Shown here in pieces: positions 21,674-30,860 of a DNA stretch of 64,000 nucleotides. Position 1 is the stretch's first letter, and every line of letters begins with the position of its first letter. Below the pieces are notes generated by a model. The model did no database searches. It saw nothing but the letters and a program-made list of their open reading frames with translations, and was not told the origin of the DNA. A program made the translations under genes and the position numbers. Origin of the DNA: Roseobacter fucihabitans (lineage in GTDB: Bacteria; Pseudomonadota; Alphaproteobacteria; Rhodobacterales; Rhodobacteraceae); assembly GCF_014337925.2 (NCBI RefSeq), contig NZ_CP143423.1, positions 2,510,501 to 2,574,500 on the forward strand, in the 5' to 3' direction.

Positions 21674-21689
21674 GCCCCCGAAGGGCTCA
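21671..21689. terminator. hairpin between convergent ygfZ and efp
   Basis: TGAGCCC (including the ygfZ stop) pairs with GGGCTCA around CCGAA, and its right arm overlaps the efp stop codon. The stem is perfect, but no T-run follows on either strand, so intrinsic termination is weak at best. Confidence 0.35.
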
Positions 21690-22250
21690 GGCGCGCTCGG
21701 AATATTCCATGGTTTCGGTGTTGACCACGATGTCTTCGTCCTGCCCGACAAAGGGCGGCACCATAACCTTGACACCATTGTCGAGAACCGCCGGTTTGAA
21801 CGAATTCGCCGCCGTCTGACCTTTGACGACCGGTTCGGTTTCCACAATCTTGCAAGTGACTTTTTGGGGCAGCCGCGCGTTTAGGGCCTCATCGTCATAA
21901 AATTCGACCACGATGGTCATGCCATCTTGCAGGAACGGGCGACGCTCGCCCAGAAGTTCCGCAGGAAGCTGGACCTGCTCATAGGTCACACTGTCCATCA
22001 CCACCAACATGCCCGCATCCTCATAGAGGAACTGCTGGTCTTTTTGCTCCAGCCGCACCCGCTCGACTTTATCCGCGCTGCGAAACCGCTCATTCAGTTT
22101 TGAACCGTTACGCAGGTTGCGCATCTCCACCTGAGCAAAGGCACCACCCTTGCCCGGCTTGACGTGATCCACTTTGACCGCCGCCCATAAACCATCGTTA
22201 TGTTCCAGGACATTTCCGGGGCGGATTTCGTTACCGTTTATTTTAGGCAT
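21687..22250 (-). CDS. efp: elongation factor P
   Basis: A 187-residue EF-P, which rescues ribosomes stalled at polyproline. It has three beta-barrel domains: a KOW-like N-terminal domain ([13 protein letters not shown]), an OB domain, and a C-terminal domain ending [11 protein letters not shown]. The tip loop reads [10 protein letters not shown] with K34 in the position that is beta-lysylated in E. coli by EpmA/EpmB, whose genes are not in this window. The ATG at 22250 gives the standard length. Confidence 0.96.
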   Translation of the reverse strand: MPKINGNEIRPGNVLEHNDGLWAAVKVDHVKPGKGGAFAQVEMRNLRNGSKLNERFRSADKVERVRLEQKDQQFLYEDAGMLVVMDSVTYEQVQLPAELLGERRPFLQDGMTIVVEFYDDEALNARLPQKVTCKIVETEPVVKGQTAANSFKPAVLDNGVKVMVPPFVGQDEDIVVNTETMEYSERA

Positions 22251-22469
22251 GTGATCTAACCATTGCAAAAGGTTGATGAATTCTTAATGCACCCTATATC
22301 TGGCTCAAGAGGTGGTGACAAGGTGAGGATAGGGCCAGATCGCGACGCAAGACCCATGCACCTGACGCATGGGAGCCATGCAAAAAGAGGGTATCCGAAT
22401 CATCTTATCTCAGCCATAAGGGGCTTCACGCCGAAAAGACAAGAGCAAGAATAATGGAAAGGACGACGA

Positions 22470-22790
22470 ATGAAGGATTTCGTTGACGGCACGGCCTTTA
22501 ACAACGAGCAAGGCAATCGTGCACGCAAACTTTTTGCAGCTGTGGTACTGGCTGCATTGGACGACGCTATCGCTGACGACAAGAAATATGGCAACGGTCC
22601 TGAGCAGATCGCCCGCTGGGCACGCTCCAGAGACGGGCGCGAAGTCTTGAGCTGTGCAGGCATTGATCCTAACGAGCGGGTTGTGACCGGCTTGATGGAT
22701 TTCGTCGGCAAGGGCGTGCGCACATCTGTTGCGCTGTCTCGTGAAGAATCCGAGCGCAGAAATGCGGCGCAACAGGCCGAAGCCGCCTAG
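22470..22790 (+). CDS. conserved small protein (DUF6280-like)
   Basis: A 106-residue soluble protein that I recall as a Rhodobacterales family of unknown function (DUF6280). It begins KDFVDGTAFNNEQGNRARKL, contains DDAIADDKKYGNG and WARSRDGREVLSCAGIDPNER, and ends in a charged helix (REESERRNAAQQAEAA). GGAAAGGACGACGA precedes the ATG. It is divergent from efp and is followed by a strong terminator at 22814-22842, so it is a monocistronic, well-delimited gene. Several spaced basic and acidic helices suggest a helical bundle; no catalytic motif is visible. Confidence 0.8.
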   Translation: MKDFVDGTAFNNEQGNRARKLFAAVVLAALDDAIADDKKYGNGPEQIARWARSRDGREVLSCAGIDPNERVVTGLMDFVGKGVRTSVALSREESERRNAAQQAEAA

Positions 22791-22813
22791 AAGCACCCGA
22801 CATTTCTGAAAAA

Positions 22814-22842
22814 GACGCGTCCGCTTCGGGCGCGTTTTTTTT
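22814..22842 (+). terminator. rho-independent terminator
   Basis: ACGCGTCCG pairs with CGGGCGCGT (one G-T pair) around a CTT loop and is followed by eight T. It lies 24 nt after the stop of the small gene at 22470-22790 and has the right orientation for it. Confidence 0.88.
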
Positions 22843-23036
22843 GACATCATCGCGGGGCCGGACCGGTTATCATGACGTCGCCGCGCGGCTTTGTAGTGGT
22901 CACGAGCCCGCATCCGTTCCAATGCCCCGCCCCCAGGGACATTGCCTCTGAGCGAAACTGCGGTTGCAGGGGTGTTTGGTGCTTTTCCTGCCAGGCATCA
23001 TGCGTCACTCTGCGTAAAACAGCAAAAAGGCGAGCG

Positions 23037-24503
23037 ATGGCACGCGCGATAATGATCCAGGGCACCGGCAGTAATGTCGGTAAATCCATAATCTTAGCGG
23101 GGTTGGCCCGCGCCTACACGCGCCGCGGGCTTCGGGTGAAACCCTTCAAGCCACAGAACATGTCAAACAACGCCGCGGTGACCGCTGATGGTGGGGAGAT
23201 TGGGCGCGCACAGGCGTTGCAGGCCCGTGCCGCAGGTGTCGCGCCTCATACCGATATGAACCCCGTGTTGCTGAAGCCCCAATCGGACACCGGCGCGCAG
23301 ATCATCGTCCAGGGGCAGGTCTTCGGGGCGCAGGACGCGCGCGCTTTCGGAGCGGCCAAAGACAGGCTGATGCCATATGTTCTGGAGAGTTTTGCGCGGC
23401 TGGCAGGCGATTGTGATCTGATCCTGATCGAGGGCGCGGGCAGCCCGGCGGAAACCAACCTGCGCGCCCGCGACATTGCCAATATGGGTTTCGCGCAGGC
23501 CGCTGGGGTGCCGGTCGTTCTGATGGGTGACATCGACCGGGGCGGTGTGATCGCACAGGTCGTCGGCACGCAGGCGGTCCTCGACCCCGCTGACAATGCA
23601 CTCATAAAAGCGTTCTCAATCAATAAGTTTCGCGGCGATGTTCGCCTTTTTGATGAAGGGCGCGATGATATCGTGATCCGCACGGGCTGGCCTTGTCTCG
23701 GCGTAATCCCGTGGTTTTCCGAAGCGCACCGCCTGCCCGCTGAGGATGTCGCTGACCTGCCTGCGCGGGCGCGCTCACAGGGCCGTGGCCTCAAGATCGT
23801 GGTCCCACGCCTGCCGCGTATTTCCAACTTCGACGATCTTGATCCGCTGGCAGGGGAACCGGATGTAGACCTCGAGATCATCTCGCCCGGCACGCCATTG
23901 CCTGTGGATGCCGACGTGATCCTACTGGTCGGGAGCAAGGCAACGCTTGCCGATCTTCAGGCCCTGCGTGCGCAAGGGTGGGACATTGATATCGCGGCCC
24001 ATATCCGACGCGGCGGGCATGTGCTGGGGCTCTGCGGCGGCTATCAGATGTTGGGCAAATCAATCGCCGATCCCGATGGTCTGGAAGGCGTTCCCGGAAG
24101 TGCCAGGGGATTGGGTCATCTGGATGTTGAGACCGTCCTGCAACCGCGAAAAACACTTGTTCTGAGCAAAGGGTCCGATCGCGCCAGCGGTGCGCCCCTA
24201 TCGGGGTATGAGATCCATATGGGACGGACGACCGGCCTTGATTGCCAAAATGCCTGGCTCGATCTGGAAGACGGCCCGCAAGGTGCAACATCCGGTGACG
24301 GGCTTGTCCAGGGGTGTTATCTGCATGGGTTGTTTAGTTCCGATGCATTTCGCGCGGCCTGGCTTGGGAGCTTCGCCACCCGGTCCCAGATCGGTTATGA
24401 GCGGACCGTTGAAGCCACCTTAGATGGGCTTGCGGATCACCTCGAAACCCATATGGACCTGGACGCTTTGCTCGCCTTGGCGGCTCCTTGTGCGCAACGC
24501 TGA
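23037..24503 (+). CDS. cobQ: cobyric acid synthase CobQ
   Basis: A 488-residue glutamine-dependent amidotransferase that amidates adenosylcobyrinate a,c-diamide at four carboxylates to make adenosylcobyric acid in B12 synthesis. The N-terminal dethiobiotin-synthetase-like ATPase has [12 protein letters not shown] (P-loop-like) and [14 protein letters not shown]. The C-terminal triad-type glutaminase domain has the nucleophile in [10 protein letters not shown] and His in [10 protein letters not shown]. The ATG at 23037 follows AAAAAGGCGAG; the frame is open upstream but without family sequence. It is a solitary cob gene here; I found no convincing cobalamin riboswitch in the leader. Confidence 0.95.
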   Translation: MARAIMIQGTGSNVGKSIILAGLARAYTRRGLRVKPFKPQNMSNNAAVTADGGEIGRAQALQARAAGVAPHTDMNPVLLKPQSDTGAQIIVQGQVFGAQDARAFGAAKDRLMPYVLESFARLAGDCDLILIEGAGSPAETNLRARDIANMGFAQAAGVPVVLMGDIDRGGVIAQVVGTQAVLDPADNALIKAFSINKFRGDVRLFDEGRDDIVIRTGWPCLGVIPWFSEAHRLPAEDVADLPARARSQGRGLKIVVPRLPRISNFDDLDPLAGEPDVDLEIISPGTPLPVDADVILLVGSKATLADLQALRAQGWDIDIAAHIRRGGHVLGLCGGYQMLGKSIADPDGLEGVPGSARGLGHLDVETVLQPRKTLVLSKGSDRASGAPLSGYEIHMGRTTGLDCQNAWLDLEDGPQGATSGDGLVQGCYLHGLFSSDAFRAAWLGSFATRSQIGYERTVEATLDGLADHLETHMDLDALLALAAPCAQR

Positions 24504-24513
24504 TCCGTCGGCG

Positions 24514-25128
24514 TTATTGCGCGTCTCGCGCAGCCAGAGCACGCTGAATTTCTTGGCGCACCATGATCCGAAGGTTGCGCGTGATCTGCTCTCCCGCTGC
24601 CCCTTCAAGCTCACGGCGCACGACCTCGGCCACAAGCTGGCGTAGCGCACCTTCATCAGGCACCTGTACCTGCAACGCCGTATCCGCCGTGACCGGTGTC
24701 CCCGTTGCATCAAGCTCGATGCTCTCCTGCCATGACATCATAGCGGACGGTGTGCCAGAATAGGCATCCCGGCTGCTGCCATCCGGCTCCCATTGATCCG
24801 ACGTCTTTGCAATGGCCGTCTCAAGGGCTGTGATTTTTGCCGTCAACTCGTCGATCCCAAAATCCGCGGCTGTTTTCTTTGATCCCACGTCGCCGTCATG
24901 ATCCGGCAGGCGTTTTTGCGCGCCAGTGGCCTCGCCCGGATTATCCGCTGGCGATACCGCATGCCGGGACTCTAGTCGTAAGATATCAGAGTTTTGCACG
25001 CGCAGCTGCGGCGACAGGACCAGCCGCTCTGCGCTCATTTTGGCCGGCTTCTCAGGCCCACCCGATTTATTCCCACGCAACCGCCGATCGGGCGGATCGG
25101 TATCCCCATTCGAAACCGGTTTAGACAT
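24514..25128 (-). CDS. conserved protein of unknown function
   Basis: About 204 residues. The N-terminal two thirds are hydrophilic, low in hydrophobics and probably disordered (MSKPVSNGDTDPPDRRLRGN). A helix follows (ELTAKITALETAIAK). The C-terminus is a conserved-looking helical domain (RQLVAEVVRRELEGAAGEQI and VRQEIQRALAARD). No signal peptide or membrane span is seen. It sits downstream of tolC on the same strand (83-bp gap) and may be in its operon. The C-terminal helix is faintly reminiscent of polar-organiser-type proteins, but I would not assign it. Confidence 0.65.
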   Translation of the reverse strand: MSKPVSNGDTDPPDRRLRGNKSGGPEKPAKMSAERLVLSPQLRVQNSDILRLESRHAVSPADNPGEATGAQKRLPDHDGDVGSKKTAADFGIDELTAKITALETAIAKTSDQWEPDGSSRDAYSGTPSAMMSWQESIELDATGTPVTADTALQVQVPDEGALRQLVAEVVRRELEGAAGEQITRNLRIMVRQEIQRALAARDAQ

Positions 25129-25211
25129 TTGTACACGACCTCTGATCACCACTCATCAACGGCGCAAGGATAACGTTTCAACCGATTTTGCACAATGGGG
25201 CGGGATGTGCC

Positions 25212-26645
25212 TTAGTTTTTCTGCAATGCGCGCAACACCCTGTCCAATTGCTGCCCCTGTGCTGAGGAAGGCACAGGCGCATCCTTTACGAGGTCGTAAT
25301 AGGCATTTGGATCATAGAGTTGAACGTTGAGAGACAAGTCACGCGCGGTCAGGCGGCCCGTGGATTGCAGCACCGAATAGGCCGCGATATAGAGATTGGC
25401 CTGCGCGGAAATACGCGATGTTTCCGCATCCAGCAGCTCCTGTTCCGCGTCCAGCACATCCAACGTGGTTCGCGCGCCCAGGGTCGCCTCTTCGCGCACC
25501 CCGTCAAAAGCGATGCGCGCTGCACGGATGCGCTCTTCGCTGGCCTGAAGGCTGGCTTGTTGGGCGGAAAACGCCGCATAGGCGGACCCTACATTCTGCG
25601 AAATACGGCGGCGCACATCGAGCAGATTGCCGCGCTGTGCGTCCCGCGTGGCCATCGCAGACCGAATTCCCGAAGATAACGCCCCGCCGCGATAGATCGG
25701 CCCGGTCAATTCAATACCGACCGACCCGGATTGAGAATCGTTTATGCTGTCAAGACTTTCGAAAAGATTGAGCGAGCCAACCGCCGAAACGGTCGGGCTG
25801 AGTGTCGCTTTGGATCGCATGATGTTGAGTTCTGCGACGGCGACCAAATGTTGCGCCGAGCGCAGATCCGGGTGATTTTGAACCGCAAAGCTGCGCGCGT
25901 TTTCAACGCTGCCATCCAGGGACGGCAAGGAGGGGGGCGGTGCCAATTGGCCGGGCGCACGACCGACGACGCTGCGGTATTCCTCAACGGCCTGAATGAG
26001 GTCGCCCTGTGCTGTCGCCAAACCACTACGCGAATCAGCCAGGCTCGATTCGGCCTGCGCCACATCGGTCCGCGTCACCTCACCCACCTCAAAGCGGTCT
26101 TGGGCGGCGCGCAGTTCCTGTGTCAAAAGCCGCAGGTTATTTTGGCGCAGCTCAACAAATTCCCTGAAAGCAAAGACGTTCAGATATGCCTGAACAGCGC
26201 GGATCAAAACGTTTTGTTCAATGCTGATAAGCTGTTGACGCGTTGCCAAGACGGTCTCTTTGGCCGCATCGGCCCCTAGCGCGGTGGCGCCATTGTCAAA
26301 CAGCAGCAAGGACGCAGAGAGCCCGACAGATGCCGTCGTGGTTTCAAGGTTTGTTGTTGTTCGAAGGCCATTGGACAAACGCGAATCCCGGTCTTCAAAG
26401 TTGCGCGCAACGCTGGCGGTATAATTGATAATTGGACGCAACGCCGCGATGGCCGTTGCAACATCCTCATCAGCCGCACGCAGCAAAGCCCGGTTCTGCT
26501 CCAGAAGCCCGCTGCTTTCATATGCCCCGATCAATGCGTCCGCGAGGGTTTCTGCCCTAAGCGTATGTCCGCTGAAAACCGCCATCATCCCCACGGACAT
26601 CGCCACGCCCCGACATAAAACTGCCAGCCTGGCTTTTTGTTTCAT
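25212..26645 (-). CDS. tolC: TolC-family outer-membrane channel protein
   Basis: About 477 residues of the TolC family, the trimeric outer-membrane exit duct for type I secretion and RND pumps. The N-terminal signal peptide ends near SGHTLRA. Mature sequence starts ETLADALIGAYESSGLLEQN, the typical first helix, and two pseudo-repeats of long amphipathic helices follow (EVTRTDVAQAESSLADSRSG and TLGARTTLDVLDAEQELLDA). A start nine bases upstream (26654) is equally open. It lies directly after the pcm-like gene on the same strand. No ABC or membrane-fusion partner is adjacent. Confidence 0.92.
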   Translation of the reverse strand: MKQKARLAVLCRGVAMSVGMMAVFSGHTLRAETLADALIGAYESSGLLEQNRALLRAADEDVATAIAALRPIINYTASVARNFEDRDSRLSNGLRTTTNLETTTASVGLSASLLLFDNGATALGADAAKETVLATRQQLISIEQNVLIRAVQAYLNVFAFREFVELRQNNLRLLTQELRAAQDRFEVGEVTRTDVAQAESSLADSRSGLATAQGDLIQAVEEYRSVVGRAPGQLAPPPSLPSLDGSVENARSFAVQNHPDLRSAQHLVAVAELNIMRSKATLSPTVSAVGSLNLFESLDSINDSQSGSVGIELTGPIYRGGALSSGIRSAMATRDAQRGNLLDVRRRISQNVGSAYAAFSAQQASLQASEERIRAARIAFDGVREEATLGARTTLDVLDAEQELLDAETSRISAQANLYIAAYSVLQSTGRLTARDLSLNVQLYDPNAYYDLVKDAPVPSSAQGQQLDRVLRALQKN

Positions 26646-26702
26646 CACGCCCATATCAACATGCCTTTTCGACTCTCGCCCTATTGCGGGCTTTGATTAT
26701 CA

Positions 26703-27374
26703 TTAGAATTCAAACGCTTGCTCTTTGGCAAAACCATCTAGCACAGCGGCACCGGCATTGAAGGCCATCCGCCAGGAGATCTGGCCATCCCTTTTGTATC
26801 CAATACGCACCTCGCCGAGCGCGCCCTGCATGAACAGGCATGCAACCCGCCCACCCTCTTTGATTTGATCCGCAAGCGCTTGCGGCAAATGGTGCACACC
26901 GCCCTCAACTAGCACCACATCATAGGGCCCATGCTGCGCCGCACCGCCCGCCAGAGGGCCCTCGTGCAGGATGACATTGTCTATGCCCGCTTCCACCAGC
27001 GCTTCCTGCGCCTCACGGATCATGTCGCTGTCCTCTTCTACGGCCACAACAGCGGCCGCCATATGCGCAATGATCGCGGATGAATACCCAAGCGCACAAC
27101 CGACATCGAGCACAAGTTCGTCATTTGAAATGTCCAGAGCGTCCAGCATTTTGGCCAGGGTGCGCGGCTCAAGCAGCACACGCCCGTTGCCCAGATCAAT
27201 GTTTTCGCCCATATAGGCCGCCTCACGCCGCGCTGTGGGCACGAAGTTCTCGCGCCGCACCCGCAGCATCGCGTCAATGATCGGGAATTTTGTCACATCT
27301 GACGGTCTGACTTGCGTATCAACCATCATCATGCGGCGGGTGTCGAAGTCGGTCATATGGTTAAACTCATTCAT
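26703..27374 (-). CDS. pcm: protein-L-isoaspartate O-methyltransferase family protein
   Basis: About 223 residues with the PCMT fold: RRMMMVDTQVRPSDVTKFPI at the N-terminus, RREAAYMGENIDLGNGRVL, the SAM-binding motif I VLDVGCALGYSSAIIA and post-motif VVAVEEDSDM. Family members methylate isoaspartyl residues to start repair of damaged proteins; the alphaproteobacterial paralogue next to tolC is divergent, so activity is uncertain. The ATG at 27374 was chosen for CCGAGG six bases upstream; ATG 27356 is an alternative. It probably forms an operon with tolC, 57 bp downstream. Confidence 0.85.
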   Translation of the reverse strand: MNEFNHMTDFDTRRMMMVDTQVRPSDVTKFPIIDAMLRVRRENFVPTARREAAYMGENIDLGNGRVLLEPRTLAKMLDALDISNDELVLDVGCALGYSSAIIAHMAAAVVAVEEDSDMIREAQEALVEAGIDNVILHEGPLAGGAAQHGPYDVVLVEGGVHHLPQALADQIKEGGRVACLFMQGALGEVRIGYKRDGQISWRMAFNAGAAVLDGFAKEQAFEF

Positions 27375-27940
27375 TCGCCTCGGATTAAAATAGATGTGCC
27401 ACATCTGCGGCGCTGCGGCAACGTCGATGCGTGGCATTTTGCCAACCTGTGGCAGGCGCATCACCTTTGGCGCGTGGATGCACATTCGCGGGGCCAGCCA
27501 GGCGTTCTTTGCAGGATTATTGCGCCATATTTTAAAGTTCCCGCCAATTGAGGTCATTCTTAACCGATCCGTGGGAGATGGCATTTACCTGACCATCCAT
27601 AAAATCTGAACCAAATTGATTAAGGCCTGATGGACAAATCCAGCTTGTATTCGAAAGAAGTCCAAATGAATGAAGCGTGACCGATACTGCCCCCGGGACT
27701 ATGGCCCAGTGGAGGTTTTTGACTGGATCGATCCCGCCATGCCCCGCCCCGCGCCACCATCCGATTTCAGAGCACCAAGCAATACGCGAAAAGATCGATG
27801 AAACTGCAAGCGCGGGGTTATGAAAACAGCGGCAATTCAAGACAGATTAAGCAAAATTGGAAACAAACTGACCAGGGATGGAAGAGAGATATGATAACTA
27901 CTTGCAGGCCGTTACAGAAAACCGTAAATCGATAAACAAT
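27375..27940. other. intergenic region upstream of tRNA-Cys
   Basis: About 565 bases. It should hold the pcm/tolC promoter (leftward) and the tRNA-Cys promoter (rightward). A 43-codon open frame (27670-27801, MKRDRYCPRDYGPVEVFDW) is present but without support. Longer frames across this stretch run antisense or through the tRNA and are not credible. Confidence 0.4.
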
Positions 27941-28014
27941 GGCGAGTTGGCGGAGTGGTTACGCAGCGGATTGCAAATCCGTGTACAGGAGTTCGATTCT
28001 CCTACTCGCCTCCA
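27941..28014 (+). tRNA. tRNA-Cys (GCA)
   Basis: A complete cloverleaf with encoded CCA. The acceptor stem is GGCGAGT/ACTCGCC, the anticodon stem GCGGA/TCCGT with loop TTGCAAA (anticodon GCA at 27973-27975), and the T arm AGGAG-TTCGATT-CTCCT. The 3' half (27971-28014) is the attachment site of the island that follows; the same 44 bases occur at 40816-40859, so integration preserved the tRNA. Confidence 0.97.
27971..28014 (+). repeat. attL: 44-bp direct repeat in tRNA-Cys
   Basis: It runs from the anticodon loop to the CCA end of tRNA-Cys and is identical to 40816-40859. Bases on either side of the match differ (A versus G before, T versus A after), which fixes its ends. This is the standard att geometry of tyrosine-integrase islands. 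Confidence 0.93.
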
Positions 28015-28180
28015 TATATCTTGTATATTTCCCAGCATTTTAGCCAAGCCGACACAAGATATAGTCGCGCGCATTCTGTACACAATTCGTACACACCTTT
28101 TGCGCGCTATCAGATCGCATTTTATTAAAACTTTAGCTATTGTACGTTTATTTACAGTTACTTGGCTATCACAGCGCGTT

Positions 28181-29596
28181 ATGAGCTATGGCACACCCAC
28201 ATTTTTCGTCCACAAAAAGCTGAAGCTGGACAAGCGGCGCGGCAGTGACAGCTGGTATGTGCGGCTCACGCTAGAGAACGGCAAACGCGTTGTCAAAAGC
28301 ACAAAAACCGAAGATTTAGAGTTGGCGACAGAGCGTGCGTGGGAACTTTATCACGACACAAAGGCACGCGTTCGAAACAATCTCCCGGCGCAAACGCGCA
28401 AATTCAAGCACGTCGCAGTGCACGCGATCCGTCGCATGCAAGCTGAACTGGACGAAGGTGTCGGCAAGCAGGCGTACAAAGACTACAACTCAGCACTGCG
28501 TCGGTGGCTGATCCCCTATTTTGCGGACACAGACGTTGCCAAGATTGATTTGGCGGCGCTGAAAGCCTTTGACACGTGGCGCACCAAGCGCAACAAAAAG
28601 CCGTTCTCGCAAAGCGGTATTAACAATCATAACGCAGCGCTGAACCGTGTTTTAGATGAAGCTGAGTTGAATGGCTGGATCGTGAAGGCGATGCGCCCGA
28701 CGCTGCTGAACAAAGGCACCAAGAGTGAAAGTCGCGGCAGCTTTACGGATGCGGAATACAAGCAAATCTACACGGCGCTGCGCACATGGCACAAAAAGAC
28801 GCACAATCCGAAAGCGGCGGCAACACGCGAAGTGCTGCGCAACTACGTGCTGTTTCTGGCGAACACCGGCGTGCGGCACGGCACAGAAGCTCTTGGGCTG
28901 CGCTGGCGTGACATCACCTGGCACGAGAACAAGGGCGAGCGTTATCTGGTTGTGAACGTGGACGGCAAAACGCGCAAACGCGCTGCTGTAGCGCGGGACA
29001 CGGTGGAGGGCTACTTGCACCGCCAAAGCGGGCTGAACCCCACCATACGCGCTGCGAGCTTTGACGTGCTGCTGTCACAGCGCAGTGCGGAATATGTGTT
29101 TGTCACGCGGCTGGGCGATGTCGCCAATATCTTCAATCTCAACCGGGCGTTCAATGCTTTGCTTGATGCGCTGGATTTCAAGACAGGTGCCGATGGCAAA
29201 ACGCGCACGCTCTACAGCCTGCGTCACTACTACGCCACGCGGGATTTGAAACGCGGTGTCACAACGCACGTTCTCAGCAAACAGATGGGCAACAGCACGG
29301 CAATGGTGGATCGGTTCTACAGCAAAGTCAGCCCAATTCTAAACGCGGATATTCACAGTGGGCGTGATATGCTGAAGAAGGCAAAACCTAAGCCTAAAGT
29401 GGTGCAGCCAAGTGTTGCTGATTTTGCGTTCGATATGCTGACGTCCGGAAAGCTGGACGACGCAGAACTGCTGGCAGCTTTAGGCGTACATCGGGATGGC
29501 TATGTTGTCACCGAGGACATCGCAATCAAAGCGCTGGCGGCAAAACAGAGCGAACTGATCAACGGCGATACGTTGATGCGCATTCTGAATGGCTAG
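28181..29596 (+). CDS. tyrosine-recombinase integrase of the tRNA-Cys island
   Basis: A 471-residue phage-type integrase. The N-terminal arm-binding part contains SWYVRLTLENGKRVVKSTKT; a SAM-like core-binding domain follows (AYKDYNSALRRWLIPYF). The catalytic domain has the first Arg in NTGVRHGTEALGLRW, box II as YSLRHYYATRDL and the nucleophile Tyr in MVDRFYSKV. Asn stands where many integrases have the second His (QMGNSTAMVDRF). The C-terminal extension of about 80 residues after the Tyr is unusual. It begins 167 bp after the tRNA, as expected for the island's own integrase. The frame is open upstream through the tRNA gene, which is chance. Confidence 0.92.
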   Translation: MSYGTPTFFVHKKLKLDKRRGSDSWYVRLTLENGKRVVKSTKTEDLELATERAWELYHDTKARVRNNLPAQTRKFKHVAVHAIRRMQAELDEGVGKQAYKDYNSALRRWLIPYFADTDVAKIDLAALKAFDTWRTKRNKKPFSQSGINNHNAALNRVLDEAELNGWIVKAMRPTLLNKGTKSESRGSFTDAEYKQIYTALRTWHKKTHNPKAAATREVLRNYVLFLANTGVRHGTEALGLRWRDITWHENKGERYLVVNVDGKTRKRAAVARDTVEGYLHRQSGLNPTIRAASFDVLLSQRSAEYVFVTRLGDVANIFNLNRAFNALLDALDFKTGADGKTRTLYSLRHYYATRDLKRGVTTHVLSKQMGNSTAMVDRFYSKVSPILNADIHSGRDMLKKAKPKPKVVQPSVADFAFDMLTSGKLDDAELLAALGVHRDGYVVTEDIAIKALAAKQSELINGDTLMRILNG

Positions 29597-29670
29597 AGCG
29601 GCACTACACGTCGCCAATCACAAGAGCTTTTATTGCACGCAAAGGACGTGCGCCTGACAAAGAAATCGTC

Positions 29671-30315
29671 CTAACATGCGCCTAGTCCAGCCAGTGCGTT
29701 TAGCGGATTGTGGTTTTTCATACGCATCGGAAGGGTAGTATCGTATTCATTGTTCACACCTGCTCTCGCTGTTGCGTCGACAAGAAACTTGAGATTTTGC
29801 GGTTGGTTTTCAATTTTCGCCCATGGCACGACAGACATCTGCACACCGGGCTTCATCAGGTTGTCGATTATTCGTTCTGGCAAGTCCGGATAGCGTTCGC
29901 GGTATTGATGCTTGTGTTCAAGGCTGAACCATCCCCCGCCAAAGTCTGAGTAAATGGTTTCTTTTTCACCGGGCAATCCCGCATGCCATGACGTTGAAGC
30001 TGTTGTGGGCAAATCAATCACAAGAATTCCTGAACGCCTGTTTACGGAACCATCAATCATGCTTGACTTCAATTCCCAATCCACATGCTTGCGAAACCTC
30101 GTTTCTGTCCCGCAAAGCAGTATTGTGACTTCTGTATCACGCAGGTAATTGTCTCTGATTATGCGCCTTATAGTCTGTGGTGGTAGTCTTTCGTCAATGT
30201 CGCCAACCAATACGGATTTATCCTCGAATGCGCCATCCCACATCGCAAGTTGGGCTAAGTGTTCACGATAATACTGATCGTTTTTATGGTGGTAGCTTAC
30301 AAATGCCTTCGTCAT
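29671..30315 (-). CDS. TIR-like (ThsB/DUF1863-type) domain protein
   Basis: A 214-residue protein starting MTKAFVSYHHKNDQYYREHL, the TIR-like fold of the DUF1863/MTH538 group that includes Thoeris ThsB. Further typical pieces are IIRDNYLRDTEVTILLCG and HVDWELKSSM with the conserved Glu. ThsB proteins sense phage and make a cyclic-ADP-ribose-like signal from NAD; whether this one does is unknown. Its start overlaps the stop of the upstream 3-TM gene by four bases (ATGA), so the two are co-translated. No ThsA-like NADase or Macro-domain effector is adjacent. Confidence 0.85.
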   Translation of the reverse strand: MTKAFVSYHHKNDQYYREHLAQLAMWDGAFEDKSVLVGDIDERLPPQTIRRIIRDNYLRDTEVTILLCGTETRFRKHVDWELKSSMIDGSVNRRSGILVIDLPTTASTSWHAGLPGEKETIYSDFGGGWFSLEHKHQYRERYPDLPERIIDNLMKPGVQMSVVPWAKIENQPQNLKFLVDATARAGVNNEYDTTLPMRMKNHNPLNALAGLGAC

Positions 30316-30713
30316 GACTGTGCCTCAATGAAAAATGAAATTTGAATTGATTTGAGCAGGAGCGCGGTTCCAAGCATGAAAACCGCCCAAGCCAACCAAT
30401 AAGCCACTGATTTCCATTTGTTGCCGGTGTCAGGAATACCCATATCGCCAAGCTCCACAGCTGCTTTTTGGAGAACGACGGCGTTGCCTCGGATAGCACC
30501 GCCGATGCGAAACATCACAAAGGCTATTACCAATAATGAGAACCCCACAAGTGCGTAGAACCACCACTCAATATCACCAGTTGTAGTCCTTAGGACAAGA
30601 GCCGTCCCAGTCGCGACTGCGATGAGCAATTGCAGCATCTGCCATCTTAGCTTGTCGAGATGCCTGAAGGTTTCGTATCGCTGAGCGTAAATTTCAGGGG
30701 CTTTGCCTTCCAA
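30312..30713 (-). CDS. three-span membrane protein, partner of the TIR-like protein
   Basis: 133 residues. A charged N-terminal helix (EIYAQRYETFRHLDKLRWQM) leads into membrane spans at about 24-42, 49-69 and 104-122; the loop at 70-100 is soluble. No enzymatic motif is seen. It is the first gene of a two-gene operon with the TIR-like protein and overlaps it by four bases. By analogy with systems in which a signalling enzyme triggers a membrane effector, it could be a pore-forming abortive-infection effector; that is inference from gene pairing only. Confidence 0.7.
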   Translation of the reverse strand: MEGKAPEIYAQRYETFRHLDKLRWQMLQLLIAVATGTALVLRTTTGDIEWWFYALVGFSLLVIAFVMFRIGGAIRGNAVVLQKAAVELGDMGIPDTGNKWKSVAYWLAWAVFMLGTALLLKSIQISFFIEAQS

Positions 30714-30860
30714 CGGACTATAACTCCAACACTGATGGAAGTGACATGGGAAGTCGGTAAAGATATTTCAAGATTTAGTGGCGGATTTTTCGAAAACAAC
30801 TAAATACGCCTTCGTGCATCGGACAGTTGGCGCGGATTTCGCCGCGCCAACTATGCCATC

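Noticed and set aside
22860-23030. Possible cobalamin riboswitch before cobQ: the reverse strand shows CCCCTGCAACCGCAG and GACCACT-like boxes.
   Set aside because: The resemblance is partial and lies on the strand opposite to cobQ; no minus-strand B12 gene follows. Not supported without a covariance-model hit.
27878-28180. The integrase frame is open upstream through the tRNA-Cys gene, which would give a 572-residue protein.
   Set aside because: A protein-coding start inside or before a tRNA is not plausible; MSYGTPTFFVHKK at 28181 fits the start of an integrase arm domain.
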